The notes beneath the pieces were generated by a model. That model ran no database searches, was not told where the DNA came from, and was given only the letters and a program-made list of their open reading frames with translations. Shown one piece after another: positions 27,034 through 37,157 of a stretch of 64,000 nt of DNA (the first letter of the stretch is position 1; each line of letters starts with the position of its first letter). The stretch is taken from contig NZ_SJPX01000005.1 in the NCBI RefSeq assembly GCF_007860175.1, positions 248,001 to 312,000 of the forward strand. The letters are read 5' to 3'. Origin of the DNA: Rubripirellula reticaptiva (GTDB taxonomy: Bacteria; Planctomycetota; Planctomycetia; Pirellulales; Pirellulaceae). A program made the translations under genes and the position numbers.

Positions 27034-28449
27034 ATGCAGCTCCCGATCGTTTCCGAAAGCGCCGTTTCTTCGTCCAAGCAGCCCGCCGAGTCTACCGACG
27101 GAGTGCGTGGCCGCTATGCGGTCGTTTCACTTGGTTGCCCCAAGAACTTAGTCGACACCGAACAGATGCTCGGCCGACTCGACGAAGAGGGCTACGCGAT
27201 GGTCGAGTCCGTCGACACGGCGGACTTTGTCGTCATCAACACCTGTGGATTCATTGACTCGGCACGGGCCGAATCGTACGGCGCAATCGACGAGATGCTG
27301 GCACTGAAAAAAGCCGGCAAGCTGAAGAACGTCGTCGTGACGGGATGTCTGGCCGAACGCCAACAGGGAAAACTGCTAGAAGACCGCCCCGAAATTGACG
27401 CGATGATCGGCGTGTTCGGCCGAAACGAAATCGTCTCGGTCATCGATCGACTGCAGTCGGGCATCGAAGAACAAGAAAAGGTTTTCCGCCCCGCGCCGAT
27501 TCGTCCTTTGTCCGACGCAGTCCGCCGCGCGGTGACGCCACGGCACTTTGCGTACTTGAAAATTAGCGAAGGCTGCGACCGGCTGTGTACGTTTTGCGCG
27601 ATCCCCAAAATGCGTGGCAAGCACTACAGCAAGCCAATCGAACAGGTCATCGACGAAGCCAAACGGTTGGGCGAAAGCGGTGTACGCGAAGTCGTCATCG
27701 TGGCTCAGGACACGACCTACTACGGCAAAGATCTGTATGGCGAACCGCGACTGAACGAACTGCTGATCGAGTTGGACAAGATCGAATCGATCGACTGGAT
27801 CCGCTTGATGTACTTCTATCCGATGTACATCGACGACGCACTGATTGACACACTTGCCAATGCCAAGCGGATCCTGCCGTACATCGACATGCCGCTGCAA
27901 CACGCATCCGACACGATGCTGAAGCGGATGTCGCGGAAGACGACTCGCGCGTCCCAAGAAGAGATCCTGGCGAAGCTGCGCGATCGGATTCCGAACCTGA
28001 TCATGCGAACGACTTTGATCACAGGCTTCCCCGGCGAAACCGAAGACGACATCGACCAACTATGCGACTTTGTGGCCACCCAAAAGTTCGAACACTTGGG
28101 CGTATTTACGTACAGCATCGAAGAAGACACGCCAGCGGCGAAGTTGCCCAACCGCGTGCCAGCCGAAGTCGCCCAAGCGCGTTACGACCGAGTCATGGAA
28201 GTGCAACAGAAGGTCGCATTTGAATGGATCAACAGCCGCATCGGAACCGTCGAAACGGTGATCATCGATTCGCCGCTGCCGGACCAGGAAGGCGTTTGGA
28301 TCGGACGGACTCGAGGTGAGTCGCCGGACATCGACGGGATCGTCTACGTTTCTGGCGTTGACCCGGATGACCCGCTGGAGATCGGCGACATGATCGATTG
28401 CGAAATCGTTGCGTCGGACGGGTACGACCTGGTGGCCGCGCCACTTTAA
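27034..28449 (+). CDS. rimO: Ribosomal protein uS12 methylthiotransferase RimO (radical SAM)
   Basis: 471 residues. The N-terminal UPF0004 domain carries the auxiliary-cluster cysteines Cys35, Cys71 and Cys105 (SLGCPKN, INTCGF, VTGCLAE). The radical SAM cluster ligands are Cys181, Cys185 and Cys188 in [18 protein letters not shown] and [12 protein letters not shown] are family hallmarks and a TRAM domain closes the protein. RimO adds a methylthio group to an aspartate of ribosomal protein S12. [10 protein letters not shown] and the sequence around the radical SAM cluster favour RimO over MiaB. The first 26 residues are a Ser/Glu-rich extension. It fits the translation cluster it follows (rpmI, rplT, pheS). 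Confidence 0.94.
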   Translation: MQLPIVSESAVSSSKQPAESTDGVRGRYAVVSLGCPKNLVDTEQMLGRLDEEGYAMVESVDTADFVVINTCGFIDSARAESYGAIDEMLALKKAGKLKNVVVTGCLAERQQGKLLEDRPEIDAMIGVFGRNEIVSVIDRLQSGIEEQEKVFRPAPIRPLSDAVRRAVTPRHFAYLKISEGCDRLCTFCAIPKMRGKHYSKPIEQVIDEAKRLGESGVREVVIVAQDTTYYGKDLYGEPRLNELLIELDKIESIDWIRLMYFYPMYIDDALIDTLANAKRILPYIDMPLQHASDTMLKRMSRKTTRASQEEILAKLRDRIPNLIMRTTLITGFPGETEDDIDQLCDFVATQKFEHLGVFTYSIEEDTPAAKLPNRVPAEVAQARYDRVMEVQQKVAFEWINSRIGTVETVIIDSPLPDQEGVWIGRTRGESPDIDGIVYVSGVDPDDPLEIGDMIDCEIVASDGYDLVAAPL

Positions 28450-28584
28450 CGGCGTCCTTCGGAAACCCTGCTTCCGACTTGCTATCGCAAAACAGCTCAA
28501 AAGACGCGCAGGGGCCCCACCTTGGCGGGCTCTAGTCATTCGGGGACAACCTAGACGGCGCCTTCGAGTGAGCAAACTTTTTCT

Positions 28585-29166
28585 ATGACCACGACAACCG
28601 CGATGAATGCCAAGCCGGGATCCATATACAACGTACCGAATGCTCTGACGACCGTCCGTTTCGGGTTAGCGATCGCCGTGATGGCGCTGTTGCCGATGGG
28701 AAACATGATGGCGGCGCTGGTGATCTTTATCATTGCGGTGTCGACCGATTGGATGGACGGCTACTGGGCTCGCAAATACGGACAAGTCACCAAGCTGGGC
28801 CGGATCTTCGACCCCTTCGTTGACAAGATCATCATCTGCGGCACCTTCATCGCTCTGGTCGAAGTCGTGGGCTCGGGCGTAGCATCATGGATGGCTACCA
28901 TCATCGTTGCCCGTGAATTGCTGGTGACCAGCTTGCGAGCGATCATCGAAGGCAGCGGCGGCGATTTTTCGGCAAACCAGCTCGGCAAGTGGAAGATGGT
29001 GCTGCAGTGCGCCGCAGTGATCGCGATCCTGTTGTCGCTGATCAATCCCGATGTCCAGTGGATACGAATCGCTGGACAGGGCTTCCTGTGGTCGTCGATC
29101 GCACTGACGCTGTATTCGGGATACGTCTACGTGATCGCGGCGTCCAAGGAGCTGAGTAAGTCATAG
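28585..29166 (+). CDS. pgsA: CDP-diacylglycerol--glycerol-3-phosphate 3-phosphatidyltransferase
   Basis: 193 residues with about five hydrophobic segments. The CDP-alcohol phosphotransferase motif is perfect: Asp55, Asp58-Gly59, Ala62-Arg63, Gly72, Asp76 and Asp80 (DWMDGYWAR then GRIFDPFVD). The preceding NVPNALTTVRF is typical of PgsA, which makes phosphatidylglycerol phosphate for anionic phospholipids in the inner membrane. Other family members (PssA, Cls type) share the motif, but length and N-terminus fit PgsA best. Its TAG stop overlaps by one base the GTG of the next gene, so the two are probably co-translated. Confidence 0.92.
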   Translation: MTTTTAMNAKPGSIYNVPNALTTVRFGLAIAVMALLPMGNMMAALVIFIIAVSTDWMDGYWARKYGQVTKLGRIFDPFVDKIIICGTFIALVEVVGSGVASWMATIIVARELLVTSLRAIIEGSGGDFSANQLGKWKMVLQCAAVIAILLSLINPDVQWIRIAGQGFLWSSIALTLYSGYVYVIAASKELSKS

Positions 29167-30050
29167 TGGAAGACCCGCCCATCGCATTGATCATGCTGAA
29201 TCTGATGGTGCTGACCGCGATGGCGTACAGTTTTATCCAGTGGACGAGGCTGCTAATCGTCCACCGCAGCGATCTGCGTTCGTTGCCGTCGGTGATGGTA
29301 CCCGCACAGAAACGCGAGCGACCGTTCTGGCATCCGGGCGATGCTCTTTTGATGTTCGGTTCGACGCAAGTGATCGCAGGCGTCACTGTCGCCATCTTGT
29401 TGCTAGCCGGCATCGTGACACGCGCCGACGATGAAAACACAGCGAAGGGAACGATGACCCTGATCGCGGCAACGCTGGCCGCTGGCATGGTCGCAGCCTT
29501 GATCACGCTGGCATGGCTGCGAGTTCGTGATCGCAATGCGATCGACAAACTGTCTCTACGGCTGAGCGATGCCGACGGCGTGTTGGGTTTAAAAGCATCC
29601 GTGATGATCTTGCCACCGGTGCTGGTGATGTCGGCACTGGCGTCACTGTTGGTCAAGTACGATCACCCCGTGCTGACGTCGATGAGCGGGCTCAACGACC
29701 CGCTAAAGTTTTCGCTGATCTTCATCGGCACAGCGATCATCACGCCGTTTGTTGAAGAGCTGATGTTTCGAGTGCTGCTGCAAGGCGGCCTGGAACGATT
29801 GCTCGATCCGGTCGTCGACCCCGTGACCGGATGGCAACCGAAATCGTATGCGCCGATTTTCATCACCAGCATCGTTTTCGCGTCGATGCACATCGGGCAA
29901 GGCGCGGCGCCGATTCCGCTGTTCTTCTTGTCCCTGGGACTTGGCTATCTGTATCGCCAAACCGGCAACATCACCGCACCGATGGTCGTCCACATGGTTC
30001 TCAATGGAACCACGATCACGATGGAAGGCTTTCGAGTGATGACTTCGTAA
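29166..30050 (+). CDS. CPBP family intramembrane metalloprotease
   Basis: 294 residues and about seven to eight hydrophobic segments. The CPBP (CAAX protease and bacteriocin-processing) motifs are present: EELMFRVLLQG (Glu-Glu and Arg), FASMHIGQG (His) and the last His in APMVVHMVLNG. These residues form the active site of type II CAAX proteases; in bacteria many members have unknown substrates. The frame starts with GTG at 29166, sharing one base with the pgsA stop; an ATG at 29193 is an alternative. The tight junction with pgsA points to co-expression and perhaps a membrane-related role. Convergent with the next gene. Confidence 0.88.
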   Translation: MEDPPIALIMLNLMVLTAMAYSFIQWTRLLIVHRSDLRSLPSVMVPAQKRERPFWHPGDALLMFGSTQVIAGVTVAILLLAGIVTRADDENTAKGTMTLIAATLAAGMVAALITLAWLRVRDRNAIDKLSLRLSDADGVLGLKASVMILPPVLVMSALASLLVKYDHPVLTSMSGLNDPLKFSLIFIGTAIITPFVEELMFRVLLQGGLERLLDPVVDPVTGWQPKSYAPIFITSIVFASMHIGQGAAPIPLFFLSLGLGYLYRQTGNITAPMVVHMVLNGTTITMEGFRVMTS

Positions 30051-30127
30051 GCCGGTCAACTGATCGGGAACACGCAACTCGGACCCGCCCGCCCCAAAAG
30101 TGGGCGCGGCGGATTTTGTGGCGTCGA

Positions 30128-32095
30128 TTACGGGACCAACCAGAACGCACCGGTGACGGCGGCAGTTTGGTACAGGGCACCACGCAAGCTAAGTGGCACT
30201 GGCGGCGTGATCCAGGGAGCACAGTTGCCGGGGCGATAGTAGCCGAGCGAGTAGGTGCATTCGTTGGGTGCATGGACGCCCATCTTGTAGGGAAGCACTG
30301 CGATGCTGCCGAAGAAGTGAGCCGTTTGCACGATCGGTTCCAACACGGGACCGCGAGTGTGGCCGTATCGCTCGAGGTTGACGTCTTCGAAGTACAGCGG
30401 TGTGTGACACAAGTTGGACGCTTTCCAAGTCATCGTCGATGACGTCCAGTTGCGAGGCGTGTAGGCGACTTGGTCGATCAAGCATTCCTTGGGCAGTCCC
30501 CAGTTCTCAGAAATGTAAGCCAAGTCGGCTTCGCTGAGACGGTTGATCTGCAATTCTTCCTTGGTACCAAAGTCGGTTTCGATGATCGCCTTCTCGTAAG
30601 CCAATTCACGCAACCGACCCGACGCCAGCGGAGTGCCGTCGATGTTTCGCCACTGACGAATCGATTGCTTTTCGTCGAATTCAGCTTTCAGCTTGTCGTA
30701 ACGGCTCTGTTCCATTTCATCAGGACGGTACGGCGGGCTAATATCCAACGAAATTTTGTCGATCGTTTGAAAGGCAATCCGATCGCGAAAATCGCTGCAC
30801 GTGATTCCCGTCGGCTGGCTCATCTCATTTTTTTCCGAGCCACTATAACTGCCCGGCTCATCATCACGACTTCGCTGCGAAGGATCATTCAAGCGATCGC
30901 GATCGGCTGCGTCACGTCGGCTTGGAAATGGATTGTCGAAATCGCCGTTAGCAGGCGAGCCCAAATCTCGGCGAGGCGGCGGCAATTCTTGGTCGCTACC
31001 TGACTTCGTCGCATCTGGTTTCATCGCGTCAGGTGTGTCGCCGCGAAGCATGTCACCCAGCGACGAACCGGATTCACGAGGCTGAGTTTCTGATGGCTGA
31101 GGCTCCAGCGGTTGAGGCTCGGGCATCGCGTCAGGCTCGGTCGGAAAACCGAACGAGTCACGAAGCTGGTTGGTCTGGCCTGGCTTCGCTGTCGGCGGAA
31201 CAACTTCTTTTTCTTTCGACGGTGGTGGGAACAGGAACCCATCGTCGATCGGATCGTCGGCGATCGATTGTGGCGTCTGGGCGGCAACGTTGCGAACGGC
31301 CGAAGGCGAAGGAATCGCACTCGGAGCGGCAACGGGATCAGCAGCCGGTGCCGACAGCGACGCATCGCCAAACGGATCGCTGAAAAAGTCTGCAGCAGAA
31401 CCGGCGCTCCTGCGAGCGTCGTTGGTGCTAGGGCGAGCGACTGCAGGTGCTTGGGCGACGCGCAGATTCTGTGGCGGCACCATCAAGTCGTCGACGCGAG
31501 CCGGCTGAGTCAACCAAGCCGTTTGTGAAACTGACTGAGCAGCGGCGGGCGCCGGATCCGAGACCGAACGCAAACTTGGCATCTCGCGACTGACTTGCAG
31601 TCCACTAACCTGGCGAATGGGATTGGGGATCGCCGCGGCTTGCGATCGTGCGGCAACACTCGCTTGTGCCTGAGCTTGTGCCTGAGCTTTGGCGTGACGC
31701 ACCTGATCGAGTGTGGCTTGTGCTTGAACAGCCTGTGCGGCCTGAGCCCGTGCAGCCTGCTGCTGACGAGCTTGTTCGATCAAAGCCTGCTCGGCGGCGA
31801 TGCGAGGGCTGCGACGCCACTGAAGGTCCCATCCGTCGCGTTGAGGCTGAGCAGCAGGAGGAGCGATGCGGGTGCCTTCACGAGGCACCGGACGAAGGCT
31901 CTGGTAGGGCGTCGATGCTGGTGACATCGATTCCGACGATATCGATGCTGGTGATTGGCCCATGGCTGGCGAAAGATTGCCCCCACTCGGAGCCGCCAGC
32001 ATGACTGCGAATGCGAAACGAACGAACTTAGTTCGAGTCGCTCGAGCCCGTGTCGGGGCTGTAGTTCGGCGCTTCTTGCGTGATGGCAATGTCAT
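30128..32095 (-). CDS. Secreted Gln/Ala-rich planctomycete protein of unknown function
   Basis: 655 residues from the ATG at 32095 ([10 protein letters not shown]), which supplies a basic n-region before a hydrophobic core ([12 protein letters not shown]) and an AMGQ cleavage region. Residues about 85-160 are dominated by Ala and Gln (probable coiled coil), followed by a long Pro/Ser/Asp-rich disordered part. The last 200 or so residues look folded and contain several Tyr, Pro and Cys ([27 protein letters not shown]). I recognise no named domain; exported, possibly envelope-associated. This start overlaps the 3-prime end of guaB by 68 nt; the next in-frame ATG (32002) avoids the overlap but removes the basic part of the signal peptide. 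Confidence 0.8.
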   Translation of the reverse strand: MTLPSRKKRRTTAPTRARATRTKFVRFAFAVMLAAPSGGNLSPAMGQSPASISSESMSPASTPYQSLRPVPREGTRIAPPAAQPQRDGWDLQWRRSPRIAAEQALIEQARQQQAARAQAAQAVQAQATLDQVRHAKAQAQAQAQASVAARSQAAAIPNPIRQVSGLQVSREMPSLRSVSDPAPAAAQSVSQTAWLTQPARVDDLMVPPQNLRVAQAPAVARPSTNDARRSAGSAADFFSDPFGDASLSAPAADPVAAPSAIPSPSAVRNVAAQTPQSIADDPIDDGFLFPPPSKEKEVVPPTAKPGQTNQLRDSFGFPTEPDAMPEPQPLEPQPSETQPRESGSSLGDMLRGDTPDAMKPDATKSGSDQELPPPRRDLGSPANGDFDNPFPSRRDAADRDRLNDPSQRSRDDEPGSYSGSEKNEMSQPTGITCSDFRDRIAFQTIDKISLDISPPYRPDEMEQSRYDKLKAEFDEKQSIRQWRNIDGTPLASGRLRELAYEKAIIETDFGTKEELQINRLSEADLAYISENWGLPKECLIDQVAYTPRNWTSSTMTWKASNLCHTPLYFEDVNLERYGHTRGPVLEPIVQTAHFFGSIAVLPYKMGVHAPNECTYSLGYYRPGNCAPWITPPVPLSLRGALYQTAAVTGAFWLVP

Positions 32096-33512
32096 GTGGA
32101 TGGTTCTCCCTAACCGTCGCTGCCGAGACGCGGATGAAACGTGCATCCGTTCTCAGCTCTTGGATCGTCCGTGTTCCGATGTAACCCATGCCCGCTCGCA
32201 AGCCGCCGACCAATTGGTAGACATAATCGCTAAGCGGACCTTTGAACGGCACTCGGCCTTCGACACCTTCGGGGACCAATTTCCCCGCCTCGGTGCCTTT
32301 TTGCCTGTACCGATCGCTGCTTCCCTTCACCATCGCGCCCATCGATCCCATCCCTCGGTACGACTTGAATGTTCGTCCTTGGTACAAAATCATCTTGCCG
32401 GGACTTTCGGTCAGACCTGCGAACAGGCTGCCGATCATCACCGTGCTCGCGCCGGCCGCGATCGCTTTAGTAATGTCACCGCTGAAACGAATCCCTCCGT
32501 CCGCGATAACAGGCTTCCCTCTCTTCTCTGCTACTTTGACTGCATTAAGAATCGCCGAAATCTGAGGCACGCCGACGCCACTGATCACTCGAGTCGTGCA
32601 GATCGATCCGGGGCCGATTCCGACCTTGATCGCGTCCGCACCTGCTTCCAACAGGGCCTCCGCCCCCTCCGCCGTCGCGATGTTTCCCGCGATGACGTCG
32701 ATATCCCAGGCTCTTTGATTCTTAATCTCTCGCACGGTCTCAATCACGTTCTTGCTATGACCGTGAGCCGAATCGACGGTTAGCACGTCCACGCCTTGTC
32801 GAATGAGCTTCTCTGCCCGTTCAAAGTCGCCAACGCCAATCGCCGCTCCGACTCGCAATCGACCCTGCGGATCTTTGCAAGCACGCGGGAACCGCTTCAT
32901 CATGTCGATGTCGCGGATCGTAATAAGTCCCGTTAGTTTTCTATCTTCGTCAACCAGCAGAAGTTTCTCGACCCTTTTTCCCGTTAAAATCTTCTCAGCT
33001 TCCTCAAGCGTTACATTCCCTACTGCTGTCACCAAATTATCACGAGTCATGACCTCGCTGATTGGGAGATTTGGGTCCTCTAGGAAGCGTAGGTCTCGGC
33101 GGGTCAGAATCCCCACCAACGTCTGGTCATCGTGAACAATCGGGATGCCAGACACGTTTGCGGTGTCCATCAGCTCGACCGCGCGGCGAACCGGGACGTC
33201 GGGCGATAGGGTCAGCGGTTCAAAGATGATCCCGTTGGCAGATCGCTTGACCTTAGTAACCTCTTCCACCTGATCGTCGGTGGTGAGGTTCTTGTGGATA
33301 ACCCCCAGACCGCCTTCCTTCGCAAGCGCGATCGCCATCTCGGCTTCGGTCACCGTGTCCATAGGCGACGAGATCAGCGGGATTTGCAACTTGATGCGCT
33401 CGGTCAACTGGCTGCGAACGTCGACCTCACTGGGCACTGCTTCGCTATACCGTGGCAGCAAAAGGACATCATCAAAGGTGACACCGAGAGGTCCAATTTT
33501 GTCGTCCGACAT
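32028..33512 (-). CDS. guaB: Inosine-5'-monophosphate dehydrogenase
   Basis: 494 residues, standard length. The protein begins with [14 protein letters not shown], has two CBS domains at about 95-205 inserted in the TIM barrel, the catalytic loop [15 protein letters not shown] with Cys305, [10 protein letters not shown] and the flap region around [10 protein letters not shown]. It oxidises IMP to XMP with NAD, the committed step of GMP synthesis; the CBS pair binds adenine or guanine nucleotides for control. The 3-prime end overlaps the likely start of the next minus-strand gene, so the two are probably one transcript. guaA is not nearby. Confidence 0.96.
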   Translation of the reverse strand: MSDDKIGPLGVTFDDVLLLPRYSEAVPSEVDVRSQLTERIKLQIPLISSPMDTVTEAEMAIALAKEGGLGVIHKNLTTDDQVEEVTKVKRSANGIIFEPLTLSPDVPVRRAVELMDTANVSGIPIVHDDQTLVGILTRRDLRFLEDPNLPISEVMTRDNLVTAVGNVTLEEAEKILTGKRVEKLLLVDEDRKLTGLITIRDIDMMKRFPRACKDPQGRLRVGAAIGVGDFERAEKLIRQGVDVLTVDSAHGHSKNVIETVREIKNQRAWDIDVIAGNIATAEGAEALLEAGADAIKVGIGPGSICTTRVISGVGVPQISAILNAVKVAEKRGKPVIADGGIRFSGDITKAIAAGASTVMIGSLFAGLTESPGKMILYQGRTFKSYRGMGSMGAMVKGSSDRYRQKGTEAGKLVPEGVEGRVPFKGPLSDYVYQLVGGLRAGMGYIGTRTIQELRTDARFIRVSAATVRENHPHDIAITQEAPNYSPDTGSSDSN

Positions 33513-33598
33513 GAGCTGCGATTCCGAGGATAAGGGGATCTGGGAAAGGCAACAAATTATGGCCGAACCTCAGGTTTCACGCCAGGGCCAGCCCCTGG

Positions 33599-35017
33599 CT
33601 ACTTAATTGCCTTCACCATCTCGCGTTCAGGCATCGCTTTGTAGAACGGATCCAGCGGGAAACACCCGCTAATCATCCCGTTCCTTGGTGCCGTGGTACA
33701 TTCGCTGAACGTGCGGCAGACTTTCTTTCGCTGCTGTTTGACCCCGGCGATCACGTCGGCCGGCAACTCCGGATACGACAAAACCATCCGCCCCAGCCCG
33801 ATCGAATCGACCCACCCGGCCCGAACGACGGCTTGAGCCACACCGGGCAACCAGTCCTGCAGATACGTGTAGCCCGATCCGACGAACGTCATGCCGGGGT
33901 GCGATCGTTTTAGATCAGCGGTGGCTCGCAATTGTCGCGCGACGCCCACCAACGGGTCTTCGGGCGGCAAGTACCCGTCGCTGGGCGGAAAATACGCCGG
34001 CCGCTGAATATGCGGCGTCGAGTAGGGGCTGCCCGCTGTGGTGCAGACCATCTTCACGCCGATGGATTCCAACAGCGTCAAAAACTTCGACGGTTCATCC
34101 AGGTCGATTCCCATCCCGCTGGGATCGGCGCCCCACACCAATCGCGGATCGGCGCCCGGCACTGGTTCGCCGATGCGATCTTCGCCTGGGTGATGAGGCA
34201 TGAAATCATAGATGCTCAGCCGCACGCCGATCTTTAACGACGGAGCCTCAGCGTTGATTCCAGCAACAATTTCTCGTACGAAACGAGTTCGGTTTTCGAA
34301 ACTACCGCCAAAGTCACCATCGCGATCCACGCCGCTTAGCAATTCGTGGCCGAGGTACCCGTGACAGTGCTTGACGTCGACGAACTTGAAACCAGCCCTT
34401 TCGGCCCGGACGGCGGCAGCGATGAAGTCATCGATCAGCCGACGCAAATCGTCATCCGACATGATCGCCGAATCGTCGGTGACGTTTCCGCGAGGATCTA
34501 GCGCGGGGTTTCGCTGGACCGTCCTTGGTTCTGACTTCGTTTTCTCGTTCGGTTTCGCCCAGCGTCCCGAATGCGTCAACTGCAAACCGACGTACAGGTC
34601 ATCGGTACGCCCAAACCGTTCTTGGTGAGCATTTTCAAGTTCATGTCGCAACCCTTCGATCGACGACAGATTTGATTCCGTCATCAACAACTGATTCGGA
34701 TTCGCTCGACCATCATGCCGGACCGAAACCGCTTCGCCGCCCCACATCCACTTGGCGCCACTGATGCCAAAGTTGCGCCAACGCCGCCGCGTCAAATCGG
34801 TCGGCTTTCCATCGGTTGTGCCGTCCCAACCTTCCATCGGCAAGATGCAAAAACGATTGCCGACGGTGACGCCATCAACATCAAGCGACTGACCCAACGG
34901 CGAATCGGCACCGGATTCAACCTCGGCGTCCGATGGAAAATCGGCCCCCAGTTCTTTCAGGTGATCAGTAAACTGCTGGTGCGACTTAAAACTTGCAACG
35001 CGTGGATAAGCACTCAC
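33599..35017 (-). CDS. NADH:flavin oxidoreductase, old yellow enzyme family
   Basis: 472 residues. FMN-binding TIM barrel with GVTVGNRFCILPMEGWDG at the start, LQLTHSGRWAKPN, the substrate-site segment VKHCHGYLGHELLS, and FGGSFENRTRFVREIV, all diagnostic of OYE-type reductases (enoate/dienoyl-CoA reductase relatives). No C-terminal FeS/flavodoxin reductase extension is visible. An insertion at about 225-300 and a Cys-containing end (CRTFSECTTAPRN) follow. The frame starts with GTG at 35017, overlapping the stop of the DHDPS-like gene by four bases (GTGA), so both are expressed together. Substrate unknown; it may reduce an unsaturated acid or ketone made by the partner enzyme. Confidence 0.88.
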   Translation of the reverse strand: MSAYPRVASFKSHQQFTDHLKELGADFPSDAEVESGADSPLGQSLDVDGVTVGNRFCILPMEGWDGTTDGKPTDLTRRRWRNFGISGAKWMWGGEAVSVRHDGRANPNQLLMTESNLSSIEGLRHELENAHQERFGRTDDLYVGLQLTHSGRWAKPNEKTKSEPRTVQRNPALDPRGNVTDDSAIMSDDDLRRLIDDFIAAAVRAERAGFKFVDVKHCHGYLGHELLSGVDRDGDFGGSFENRTRFVREIVAGINAEAPSLKIGVRLSIYDFMPHHPGEDRIGEPVPGADPRLVWGADPSGMGIDLDEPSKFLTLLESIGVKMVCTTAGSPYSTPHIQRPAYFPPSDGYLPPEDPLVGVARQLRATADLKRSHPGMTFVGSGYTYLQDWLPGVAQAVVRAGWVDSIGLGRMVLSYPELPADVIAGVKQQRKKVCRTFSECTTAPRNGMISGCFPLDPFYKAMPEREMVKAIK

Positions 35018-35979
35018 GATGATACTCCGGTGAAACGACCTGTCATTCGACCAAGGTCTTGTGCGATTTCTTTTAATATTTCCAAATCTGAATCGGGGCG
35101 AGTTGGCGACTTGGGGTGAGTCAGGTTGGTCGCAATTTGCCCGCGTAAATGCAAGAACATCGCTGCCGAGTGCTTGTACGCGGACGTTGGGTTGCGAAAG
35201 GCAAAAGTGCCGAGATACTGAAGCAAATCGTTCAGTTCATAGAAACGATCGTCGCCGTTTTCCCAGTACGAATCACGAAGCGCAAACGCATCCGGTGCAA
35301 ACGTACTAAGCCCCAGCAAGTAATCGCTGCCGTACATCACCATGTCGACCGCCAGATCGTTGCCCGTGTAAACTTTGAAATCCGGACGCACGCGATCTCG
35401 CAGTTCCAATCGCTGCCACTCCTCGGCTCGCCGAAGCGATGAGTGCTTCGCGCCAGTCGCGGCAGGGATTTGCATCAACTGCTCGTACACCTCGATCGAA
35501 TAGATCCGGCCGAACGGCGCAAACATCGTTCCTAACTCAAAGAATAAAAACTCATCGCAGCCGCTGCCCATCGTGCGGTAGGCTTCGACCAAATCCGGCT
35601 CGGCCAATTCGACCAAACCATACGATTGGAACAGGATCGGTGTGCCGCCAAAATCAACGACCTGCTGGATTCCAGTCTGATAAGCAGCCAAGTCGAACGC
35701 CGCGCCTTCTTGGCTCGGAACGAAGACTCCGCCGACGTAACGTTTGCCACTGCAAATCGACTGAGTTCTTCGCAAGACTTCTTCGCGAGTTGATTCGTCA
35801 ATCAGGTTGGCGTAACCAGTGTCCATGTTGACCGCCGGTGCAAGTCCAGCATTGAGCGTCCGCTCGACGTGCAAGTCGAAACCGGCCCAGTCCACATCAC
35901 CAGCGGACGTGAAGGGAAGTAAGATCGCAGAGATCCCGGTGATCTTGCGGCGAGGCTTCAGCAGCGAAATCGGATTCAT
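35014..35979 (-). CDS. Dihydrodipicolinate synthase (DapA)/N-acetylneuraminate lyase family aldolase-like protein
   Basis: 321 residues, about 30 longer than DapA. The N-terminus (ITGISAILLPFTSAGDVDW) matches the start of the class I aldolase family; Tyr120 in LFQSYGL and the Schiff-base Lys178 in ATGAKHSSL are at the expected positions. Typical DapA signatures such as the GTTGE loop are replaced (NMDTGYANLI), so lysine synthesis is unlikely; a catabolic aldolase or dehydratase on a keto-acid sugar is more probable. First gene of a two-gene unit with the old yellow enzyme, and divergent from an AraC regulator 135 nt away that is the obvious candidate controller. Confidence 0.87.
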   Translation of the reverse strand: MNPISLLKPRRKITGISAILLPFTSAGDVDWAGFDLHVERTLNAGLAPAVNMDTGYANLIDESTREEVLRRTQSICSGKRYVGGVFVPSQEGAAFDLAAYQTGIQQVVDFGGTPILFQSYGLVELAEPDLVEAYRTMGSGCDEFLFFELGTMFAPFGRIYSIEVYEQLMQIPAATGAKHSSLRRAEEWQRLELRDRVRPDFKVYTGNDLAVDMVMYGSDYLLGLSTFAPDAFALRDSYWENGDDRFYELNDLLQYLGTFAFRNPTSAYKHSAAMFLHLRGQIATNLTHPKSPTRPDSDLEILKEIAQDLGRMTGRFTGVSS

Positions 35980-36064
35980 CAGGTACGTTCAACAGGCCCA
36001 GTGGAATTGACGGTTCCCGCGCACGCGACGTACGGGGGCTGACATATATACTCGACACCCAACC

Positions 36065-36094
36065 CCCAATCTTGGACAATTGGGTTTTCGAAAA
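36065..36094. promoter_or_regulatory. Candidate operator between the DHDPS-like operon and the AraC gene
   Basis: CCCAAT (36065-36070) and ATTGGG (36079-36084) form an inverted repeat with an 8-nt spacer, directly followed by the perfect palindrome TTTTCGAAAA (36085-36094). They lie 21-50 nt upstream of the AraC ATG in the 135-nt divergent gap, with a TATATA stretch further left. Position suggests regulation of both genes; no binding site is known. Confidence 0.4.
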
Positions 36095-36114
36095 TTTGCA
36101 AATCGGGCAATCGC

Positions 36115-36954
36115 ATGGTTTCCGTCCCTGACAACCTGAACGACCACGCCGTCACCGAACGCATGCCGCCGTGGGGCGTGCTGATCATCGAAAGCCACCA
36201 CAGCCCCGGTTTTTCGATGGACTGGCGAACTCATTCGTTCGTCAAGATCGTCTACGTGCTTCGCGGATCAGGCACGTTTCATCTCGGTAATCATGACCAA
36301 AAATTCGAAACCGGCGATATCGTTGTGGTCGCACCAGGCATTCGAAACCGTATCGTCGACACTCCGGGCGCCGCATCAAGCCTGTACGTTGCCTGTGTGG
36401 CCGACAGCCACTTTCGATTCGACCCAACGATCGTCGATCGAATCGGCACTCGCGTGATCCATGGCGACGGAGCCTTTGCAAGTCGGGTAGCCAGCGTGAT
36501 GCGGCGATTGGTTCACGCCCAAGAAACCGCCTCGCGTGATCGGCCGATTGCGATGGTCACCGAAGCGATCAAGCTGATTCAATTGACGCTCAATCACCCG
36601 AACTCGGGCCGCCGTCAACAACGCACACCGGGTGCCTTGCTAGGCGACGTGCAGGGCTATATCAACGCGTTGCCAACACACTTCTTTGACGAAACCACCA
36701 TCGACGAAGTCGCGTCGTCGCTGAACATGTCACGCCGATCGTTCACCGAAGCGTTTCATAAGTTGACCGGCGAAACTTGGCTGACTTACGTTCGACGACT
36801 TGCGATCGACCATGCCCGACGACGATTGACGGAATCGGATCTGCCGATCGTTTCGATCGCATTTGAATGCGGCTTCAACGATCTGTCGACGTTCTATCGG
36901 CAATTCAAAAACCAATGCGGCATCAGCCCCGCAAAATACCGCGCACAGCATTAA
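36115..36954 (+). CDS. AraC family transcriptional regulator with cupin sensor domain
   Basis: 279 residues. N-terminal cupin (about 20-100) with HSFVKIVYVLRGSGTFHLGNH and GDIVVVAPG, then the AraC DNA-binding domain (about 180-279) with two helix-turn-helix motifs: IDEVASSLNMSRRSFTEAFHK and IVSIAFECGFNDLSTFYRQFK, ending in the canonical GISPAKYR. Such proteins sense a sugar or other small molecule through the cupin and activate adjacent genes. It is divergent from the DHDPS-like/OYE unit and probably controls it. The ligand is unknown. A 7-bp hairpin follows its stop. Start: the ATG at 36115; ATG at 36163 (MPPWGV) is possible. Confidence 0.93.
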   Translation: MVSVPDNLNDHAVTERMPPWGVLIIESHHSPGFSMDWRTHSFVKIVYVLRGSGTFHLGNHDQKFETGDIVVVAPGIRNRIVDTPGAASSLYVACVADSHFRFDPTIVDRIGTRVIHGDGAFASRVASVMRRLVHAQETASRDRPIAMVTEAIKLIQLTLNHPNSGRRQQRTPGALLGDVQGYINALPTHFFDETTIDEVASSLNMSRRSFTEAFHKLTGETWLTYVRRLAIDHARRRLTESDLPIVSIAFECGFNDLSTFYRQFKNQCGISPAKYRAQH

Positions 36955-36972
36955 GAACGGGGAAGAAAACAG

Positions 36973-36991
36973 AGATGCCGGGACGGCATCT
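36973..36991 (+). terminator. Hairpin after the AraC gene
   Basis: AGATGCC (36973-36979) and GGCATCT (36985-36991) form a perfect 7-bp stem with a GGGAC loop, 19 nt after the AraC stop and between it and the convergent mutL. No T tract on the plus strand, so terminator function is uncertain; it could serve as a shared 3-prime end. Confidence 0.45.
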
Positions 36992-37157
36992 ACATCAAGC
37001 ATTTGTTTAGAAATAACTCCGGCATTCACAGTCACAAAATCACTGTTCCGCGGGGCGGGAGAGTGAAGTATCGAACTGATTTCCGTTCGATCCAAAGGCG
37101 TTTGATCGCATAGCCCAGGGTCGCACTCGAAGCGCCGGCACACGCTGGGTCCCCATA

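Noticed and set aside
27376-28059. 227-residue minus-strand ORF opposite rimO
   Set aside because: Shadow of rimO with no family features.
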